Shown here piece after piece: positions 58,300 to 64,000 of a DNA stretch of 64,000 nt. The stretch spans positions 15,882,129 to 15,946,128 of the forward strand of contig NC_052397.1 of NCBI RefSeq assembly GCF_009389715.1, read 5' to 3'. A program made the translations under genes and the position numbers. Position 1 is the stretch's first letter. Each line of letters opens with the position of its first letter. Source of the DNA: Phoenix dactylifera (lineage: Eukaryota; Streptophyta; Magnoliopsida; Arecales; Arecaceae). The notes under the pieces are model-generated. The model was not told where the DNA came from and did no database searches. It was given only the letters and a program-made list of their open reading frames with translations.

Positions 58300-59330
58300 A
58301 TTGCTTCCGATATCACTCCAAGCCGTTCTTTAATTTGGAATGGTGACTCTTCACCAACTCCACAAACACTACTTTATAAGCAACAGAGCCACATTGGAAG
58401 CCAAGACTCGAGAAGGCTTTGCAAGGGACGAAGACTAGAGAGGGCTTACGAATTCTGATTGATTGAGGGAATTATCTTGTTTCTATTGGGAAGTAAGAAG
58501 ATTATTTCTTCAATTCTTCGTATCTACTCTTTTGCATGATTACAGGCATGGAGGAACTCTCGCGCGTTTCTGTATCATATTTCAGCTTTTCCCTGTGGAG
58601 ATCCTCATTGCCAAGTATTACTCGATTATGGTGTCAAACGTGTTCATAATGTTATCTCCTGCACCCTCCATGTAAAAGAAGGTTCTGGATTTGAACATTG
58701 TTGGCGTTGCCTTCCAAGTGTTCTTCTCTTGGAATTCTAATGTGGTGTGCTTCTACTGTTTCTTCTTAAGGAGAAGAACAAGCACTCTTCTCTCTTGTGA
58801 CAATCCATAATGTTTTGAACTGCATGAGTAAATTTAGAGAACTAGAAATTCTAGTACTTTGAAATTACATGCATGACATAATTGGTTAAATTTATAAGAG
58901 TTGAGGCCTAGGAGCAACCTAGATAGGTCATAGCGTTACAATACTATTACACCATCTTAATTGCTTCCTTGTGTGTCCTGTTGCCACTTTGAATTGCCAG
59001 GAGTTAATCCCAGTTGTAGGAAATTCCTATAATCTGAAAACATGCCAAATTTTTAGCGGCCGTGCAATTAATTTGCAGCCCTCAACCAAATCTTGCCACA
59101 TTTAAATACTTTCGTCACCATCCAAAAACTCTGCGACGTTCGCAGACTAATTGATAGGTACGTAGTTGAGGACCCCTGAAATGCATAACTCGTATGGCCT
59201 TATAAAAGTTGCCATCTAAAACCATGGAAACCTTGACCTATATCCACTTCTTCTATCCGTCAACTTCAAAGAGTTACATATAAGCTTCTTACTTCCTTTC
59301 TTTCTACATGTTCCAAACTACAGACAAATG
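58300..59330. other. Intergenic, possible degraded gene fragment
   Basis: A plus-strand frame at about 58.4-58.7 kb has gene-like base composition, but I do not recognise it. The stretch from about 59.2 kb is the 5' flank of the acyltransferase pseudogene, with TATAAAAG at about 59201. Confidence 0.4.
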
Positions 59331-59331
59331 G

Positions 59332-61276
59332 CCAAGGTAAATGACTGGTGAAGTCGCCATCACTGTAGTGAGATCGGAGCCAGTATTAATTAAGCCAATA
59401 ATGGAGGTAACCTGAGACGAGTACTACTTCCTATCGAACCTAGACCAAAACATTACAGTTATCATGAAGACGGTGCACCTATTCAAGGCGAAGGAGAGGA
59501 GGAGCAGCGACGATGCAGGCCAAGTTATTATAAAGGAGGCTCTTGCTAAGGTGCTGGTCCATTTCTACGCCTTTGCAGGAAGCTGATGATCGTTAAGTGT
59601 GATGGACATGGTCATGGCGTGCCGTTTGTTGAAGCGGTGGCTGACTTTGAGATGAAAGTCTTGGGGAATATCTCCATTCCTGATACTGTGAAGCTCGGAA
59701 AGCTAGTTTATATCGATCCTCGAGCTAAGAACCTCTTGGAGACACCTCTCCTTACGGTTCAGGTATCCGCACAAAGAACTTAATTGTCATAATAATACTA
59801 CGTACGTATAGGCTTGTGGTTGTGGGTACTCTCTCTCTCTCTCTCTCTCTCTCCCCACAGAAGAAGAAGCTGGTTACTTGGTCCATGTGGATATACATAA
59901 ATTGGCAAATGAACAGCCCAAGAAAACGTAGGAAGCTGGAGTCTCGTACCTCGTCCAAACAAAGAGCATTCATTTAATAAAAGCAATCACGTCGGAGAAA
60001 GGGCTTGTTTCTTAGCTTTGGTTCATAAGTTTTCTGACCTAACCTACGAGAAAAGAGATGTTTCGTGCAACTCTTGAGCTAGCCTTCTGAAAAGTGGAGA
60101 CACGGCAGACATAAAACCTCTACCTTTATTTTGACCTCACGTACACCGACTATCCACTCTTCATCTTAAATCACATTCAATCTATTAGATTCTAAAGAAA
60201 TATTTATACAACTCTTAGTAAGTCATGGTTTGACATTGATAAACATTAAAATCTTCGAAAGAGATGTTACAACTCAGTATCTTCTTTCTTGTTCCTATTA
60301 TATGCAAGATTTTATCCAAGTGATGGAAAAAAATAATGACATTATGCTACTCTATTTAGCACTGCAATAGCTGATGAACATGCTTAATTATCACTTGCCT
60401 CCAAAATAAGATGGATAAGAGCAAGGAAAATGCTTTGAAGACCCATTCCAAAATACTATACTCGTCGCTCATTTATTCATTTTTTTTTGGAAATTCTGTT
60501 GTTCTCATGTTGATGAAAATGAGTGCCCCATCAGCTATCCCATGTTTTTACCAGATAAGCATTCATATCATACATATCCTCTCTTTTTTTGAGTCATTTC
60601 AGGTGACAAGGTTTGAGCGTGGTGGGTTTGTCGATGGGCTCTCAGCCGTGGAATTCCTCCACTCATGGGCTGAGACCGCCCGCGGCATGCTCCTCTCCAT
60701 GCCGCCCTTGCATCGGACAATTCAACGGGCCCCGATAGCCCGCCAAGCCCAAATTCCCCCACTACGAGTTTGACGAGACCGATCCTTCACCTACGACACC
60801 AGCAAGTTGGGCCGGCTGAAACAAATGGCAATGGGCAGGCCATGACCCGGGCCTTAAACATAAGCCCCCATCAGAAGACCAAACTCTCGTTGGCGGTGGA
60901 TGGACGGACACAGTTCGGCCGGCTTTTTTGGCGAACCGGATTGTGCTAGTTTGCTGCTTGTGCCGGGCCGGAGAGCTGCCGGACCAGCCGATTTCCTTCA
61001 CGATCTAGCTGGTCCAAACCGCGATTCGAAATACGACCGACAGGTTCATCCGGTCCGCTATCGATTACTACGAGCCGACCGGGCTTCAGGTGACGGAATG
61101 GAGCCAGCTAGAGTTCAGGAGCATGGACTTCAGGCGGGGTGGAGCGGTTCAGTCCGGTTCGGCTGATCTGCCCGAAGAGGAGGTGGCCTTGTTTCTTCCC
61201 CATGGGAGGACGGAAAGGGCATCTTGCTGGCACTGGGACTGCCGGCTTCTTCCATGGAGGTCTTCCAAGAGATGAT
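59332..61276 (+). pseudogene. BAHD acyltransferase pseudogene (HHT1/feruloyl transferase-like)
   Basis: BAHD enzymes move acyl groups from CoA to alcohols or amines. Exon 1 (59332-59762) starts at ATGGCCAAGGTAAATG. Broken frames hold YYFLSNLDQN, IMKTVHLFKAKERRS, KEALAKVLVHFYAFAG and an intact tail, VPFVEAVADFEMKVLGNISIPD...DPRAKNLLETPLLTVQ. These are most like omega-hydroxypalmitate feruloyl transferases, and that subfamily call is inference. The intron 59763-60602 has good GT-AG sites. Exon 2 begins VTRFERGGFV, then goes straight to DGLSAVEFLHSWAE: the residues with the catalytic His of HXXXD are deleted, leaving only its Asp. Further frameshifts follow (stop at 60773, then TEWSQLEF). DFGWG is replaced by DFRRG. 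The end matches LPEEEVALFLPHGR and the usual GLPASSMEVFQEM tail in another frame. Both hallmark motifs are gone, so it cannot be active. Confidence 0.88.
59827..59853. repeat. (TC)n simple repeat in pseudogene intron
   Basis: About 13 TC units lie in the acyltransferase pseudogene intron. Confidence 0.9.
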
Positions 61277-62764
61277 GGATTTATAGCCTTTTCCAAGTAC
61301 ATATTAAGCATCGATCAAGTTTACGATGGTGTTAAGTATAACCAGAAAAATAATGGACTTGCAATGTTCGAAGCGAAGTGTTGTTTAAGGAAATATGAAG
61401 CGGCGTTTTATTGTCTGCAACTGCAATAAAAGGATGGGGTGATGAGTTAGGCAGTCAAATAACTGTCAAAAATATTACAGATTGTTGTTCTACACCTGTT
61501 GACTAGAAAACCTAACTGCATGTAAATATGGCGATGCAGACATACTTCCACGTTTTTTCTTTTTTTTTAAAATTAAAAAAAGAAAAGATGCTCATTGCAA
61601 AACAGTGAAACCTAAGGTTCTAGAAACATAGAGGGCCATTCTTTTTCTGAAAATATAGAGAATATTATACAACACATTCAGAACACATTCAGGTTTGAAC
61701 ATGAAATCCCCCACTTGGATAACATGATACTACCCAGCTGAGAGCTATCAGCCTGCTCCGTGACTATGTATGATTAATCAGATTTGCTTGGTCAGGTAGA
61801 TAATAGCATATTTCGAACTTATGACATTTTGTTAGTTATTCAATCATATAGTTTTTGCTTGTTTAATAGAATGAGAGCTAACATTGCATATATACCAGCT
61901 TTCTCTTGTAAAAAGAAGTTGAGTCTCGTACCAGGAAACGAGAGGATAGTTAATAAGGGCGTTGGGCAGAATAATTCACAAGTGTACAAGGTACTCTCTC
62001 AAATCTGAATAAACCCTGATCTTGGCACGGCAGAAGAATCATTATCATTACCTTTATAACCAGAAGTAGCAACACCAAATCTACACTAGGAAGATTTACA
62101 ACAACAAAGCGCGTTTTTTTTTTTTTTTTTTTACAACCCACGAACCAAACCACAACGACTCTTTGCTCGCGCAGACCTCAGCCCACATCGTTCTTAAAGT
62201 GTTGAACCAAAATTTCAAAAACCATACCATACGATTGTGCCTTCGAACAATAAGACGTTGCACTCACCCCAGCCAAGAGATCTCCTGGAAGACAAAAAAA
62301 AAAAAGGAAACGAGACTGAGAAAGAGCACCCCGGGGGATGGGGGAAGGGGGAGACCATCCCTCCATACTCACCAATTCCACACGGTAACTCACACCAACA
62401 TCATTCACATCACTCTTCCGACCACAAACCAGATCTCCAATGCAAATACAAGCCCAAAAATACATTACTATTTCATACAACGATCCAGAAAATAAAACTA
62501 GTTGCTATACGACATTAGCATGCATATACATATCATACCATACTTGGTTCATAGAGTAAGAACTGCTCCACCAAAGCACATCCGCTTGCAGCTCGGTTAT
62601 TACTACTAGCACCACTGCTAACAAGACAGGAACGCAGCAACCATAAATTAACCACATCACAATCTTTATAGTAACTACATAGACACACATATATATATAT
62701 AGCAAGCTCCAAGGGAGGAGAAGGAAGAAGGAAGGGCATGCATGATGCATGGTAAACAGCAGGA
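61277..62764. other. Intergenic and 3' flank of the TPD1-like gene
   Basis: I see no gene. A T run at about 62115-62133 and an A run at about 62293-62306 may be retroposon tails. An (AT)n tract lies at about 62689-62700. The 3' UTR of the TPD1-like gene (minus) should be just below 62765. Confidence 0.45.
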
Positions 62765-63621
62765 TCAAGTGCAGGAGACGGAGGAGACGTAGAGCGGGTA
62801 GGGGTAGGTGTTGGCGTACTGGAAAGAGAGGGACTGGCCGGGGCCGAGCACGGCGCCGTCGTTGACCAGGCAGTTATCGTAGCCGATCCGGCGGAACACC
62901 CGGGGATTGATAAGACGTGCCGAGCTGAACCACCCGCAGCTCACATGGATGTCCGCCACCGCGCACCCCGTCGAGCACACGTTCAGTACCTGCACCGTGT
63001 ACGTCGGTATCCCGTTCGGCAGCGGCGCCGTCGCCCCCTGGTACACCACCACGTCGTCCTTCGAGCACGACTCCACCCCCATCCTCTCCCCCACTATAAC
63101 ATCGTTTTTAACGCCGTCAGTCGCCGGTTCAACTTAGAAACACACATGCAATGAAGCCGATCAGGGCCGTTTGATCTTACCGATGCGGAAGAGCTTCCGA
63201 GTGCTGCCGGCGCTCCGATTCTTCTCGGGAACAAGGGCCATGGCTCCTCCCGCGTCGTTTCCATCCACTGCAGGTTAGCATGGTTAATTAGTAATTGCCC
63301 CTCGCTTTGATGGAATTTTCCGAACGACCACCATTCGAAGAGTCGACTACGAATTTAAGACCTTCAGATAGCTAGATTCTAGGGATAGTAGATAGATTCT
63401 GTTATAATTTGAATTTGGACCGTCTGATTGGTGATCCAGGTTATCTAAATTGGCATCTACGAGAAGGTTCGATGATCCAAACGGTCGGATGGAAAGGGTT
63501 TAAGGTTAAGGGACGGAATGAAAGTCGACGACTTACCGAAGTAGAGAATGGAGAAGAGCAAAACCAAGCTCATGATGGCTGAAAGCAAGCGGACTTCAGG
63601 GAACCGCGGAAACCAGCCCAT
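62765..63621 (-). CDS. TPD1-like secreted protein (TAPETUM DETERMINANT 1 family)
   Basis: TPD1 is a small secreted cysteine-rich ligand of the EMS1 receptor kinase in anthers. Homologues include TDL1/MIL2 in grasses. Three exons, 63621-63537, 63267-63181 and 63093-62765, total 501 nt (166 aa; TPD1 is about 176). The N terminus MGWFPRFPEVRLLSAIMS + LVLLFSILYF is a signal anchor or signal peptide. Residues 29-58 form a diverged linker. The mature part has the family pattern: ESCSKDDVVVYQG, VQVLNVCSTGCAVADIHVSC, NPRVFRRIGYDNCLVNDG and PGQSLSFQYANTYPYPL, ending SVSC. Six cysteines remain in this region. The start at 63621 is chosen because the TATA box at 63777-63783 puts the transcript start near 63750. 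That excludes an upstream in-frame ATG at 63834. A role in anther or other cell-fate signalling is inferred from the family. Confidence 0.9.
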
Positions 63622-63776
63622 GAGGGGTAGATCTCGGCCGTCGGATCTTAGGAGACGACTGTACGGAGTACAAAGGGAGGGAAGGACTGAGGAGGGAAGT
63701 CCGAAGTAGAGACGAAAGGGAAATCCGCTTACCGTCTTTACCCGAAACGGTTGGTTGAGAAAGGGATCGCTCGTCG

Positions 63777-63783
63777 TTTTATA
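63777..63783 (-). promoter_or_regulatory. TATA box of the TPD1-like gene
   Basis: The minus strand reads GGTATAAAACGACG. It lies 156 bp upstream of the ATG at 63621 and so predicts a leader of about 125 nt. It also decides the start codon by excluding in-frame ATGs further upstream. Confidence 0.65.
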
Positions 63784-64000
63784 CCGGTATTCCCCCGTGT
63801 CTCTGGTACCAAAATGGCCTCGCCTTCGTTCCAAAATTGCGGATCTACCACCGGGCTCAGAAGTTGGGAAATCCCCCGTCGTCGTCGTGCTTTCTCCACG
63901 CCAGGTGCGAGCATTTATGACTTACGACGGCCTCCCCGATATAATTCCGTTTCCGTTACATTTTCCCGTTTATGACGGAAGGATCAGAAGGCCGCGGATG
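63784..64000. other. Upstream promoter region of the TPD1-like gene
   Basis: GC-rich promoter-side sequence up to the window edge. Open frames here are not continuous with the gene. No further feature is supported. Confidence 0.4.

Noticed and set aside
59586-59783. Short intact frame of the acyltransferase as a working small protein
   Set aside because: It is an internal piece of exon 1 of the pseudogene. The last codons run through the splice donor.
63622-63834. N-terminal extension of the TPD1-like protein to the ATG at 63834
   Set aside because: That ATG lies upstream of the TATA box at 63777-63783, so it should not be transcribed. It would also bury the signal peptide.

Overview
This is a nuclear genome window from a flowering plant. 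The evidence is GT-AG introns of up to several kb, plant-only gene families (a TPD1-like secreted peptide, a BAHD acyltransferase, an Ole e 1-like protein, a SnRK1 beta subunit) and dense nested transposons. The AT-rich background with short GC-rich first exons and the repeat styles suggest a monocot, perhaps a palm. That placement is inference, not proof.

Layout. 0-3.6 kb: gene-poor, with a LINE scrap. 3.66-18.3 kb (minus): a DEK-domain chromatin protein gene, rebuilt here as 11 coding exons plus a noncoding first exon (656 aa). Its introns carry a five-LTR tandem array of a miniature LTR element (TRIM), a 376-bp MITE and a 1.5-kb non-autonomous hAT element. 18.6-29 kb: no host gene seen. 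It holds LINE 3' ends, a perfect 29-bp-arm hairpin, a TRIM, and a 2,566-bp solo LTR with a 36-bp minisatellite and a GC-rich core. 29.3-30.4 kb (minus): an uncharacterised acidic protein gene with a likely frameshift. 30.4-37.5 kb: repeats, including a TRIM and a hAT MITE, both with exact target duplications. 37.8-41.6 kb (plus): a two-exon Ole e 1-like secreted protein gene. 41.6-46.2 kb: MITE, foldback and LINE remnants. 46.2-52.9 kb (plus): a SnRK1/AMPK beta-subunit gene with 4 coding exons (278 aa). 53.3-56.7 kb: a complete 3,320-bp hAT transposon encoding a 653-aa transposase, inserted in the loop of an older foldback. 57.6-58.3 kb: a CACTA-like end. 59.3-61.3 kb (plus): a decayed BAHD acyltransferase pseudogene. 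62.8-63.8 kb (minus): a TPD1-like three-exon gene.

The host genes do not form a pathway. They are independent neighbours: chromatin, energy-sensing kinase, cell wall/secreted, anther signalling-like. The most notable content is the mobile DNA: a TRIM family with single and tandem copies, a full-length hAT whose conserved SESAFS glutamate has become lysine, and three very short poly(T) insertions with target-site duplications. All exon joins are read by eye from splice sites and reading frame. No transcript evidence was available.
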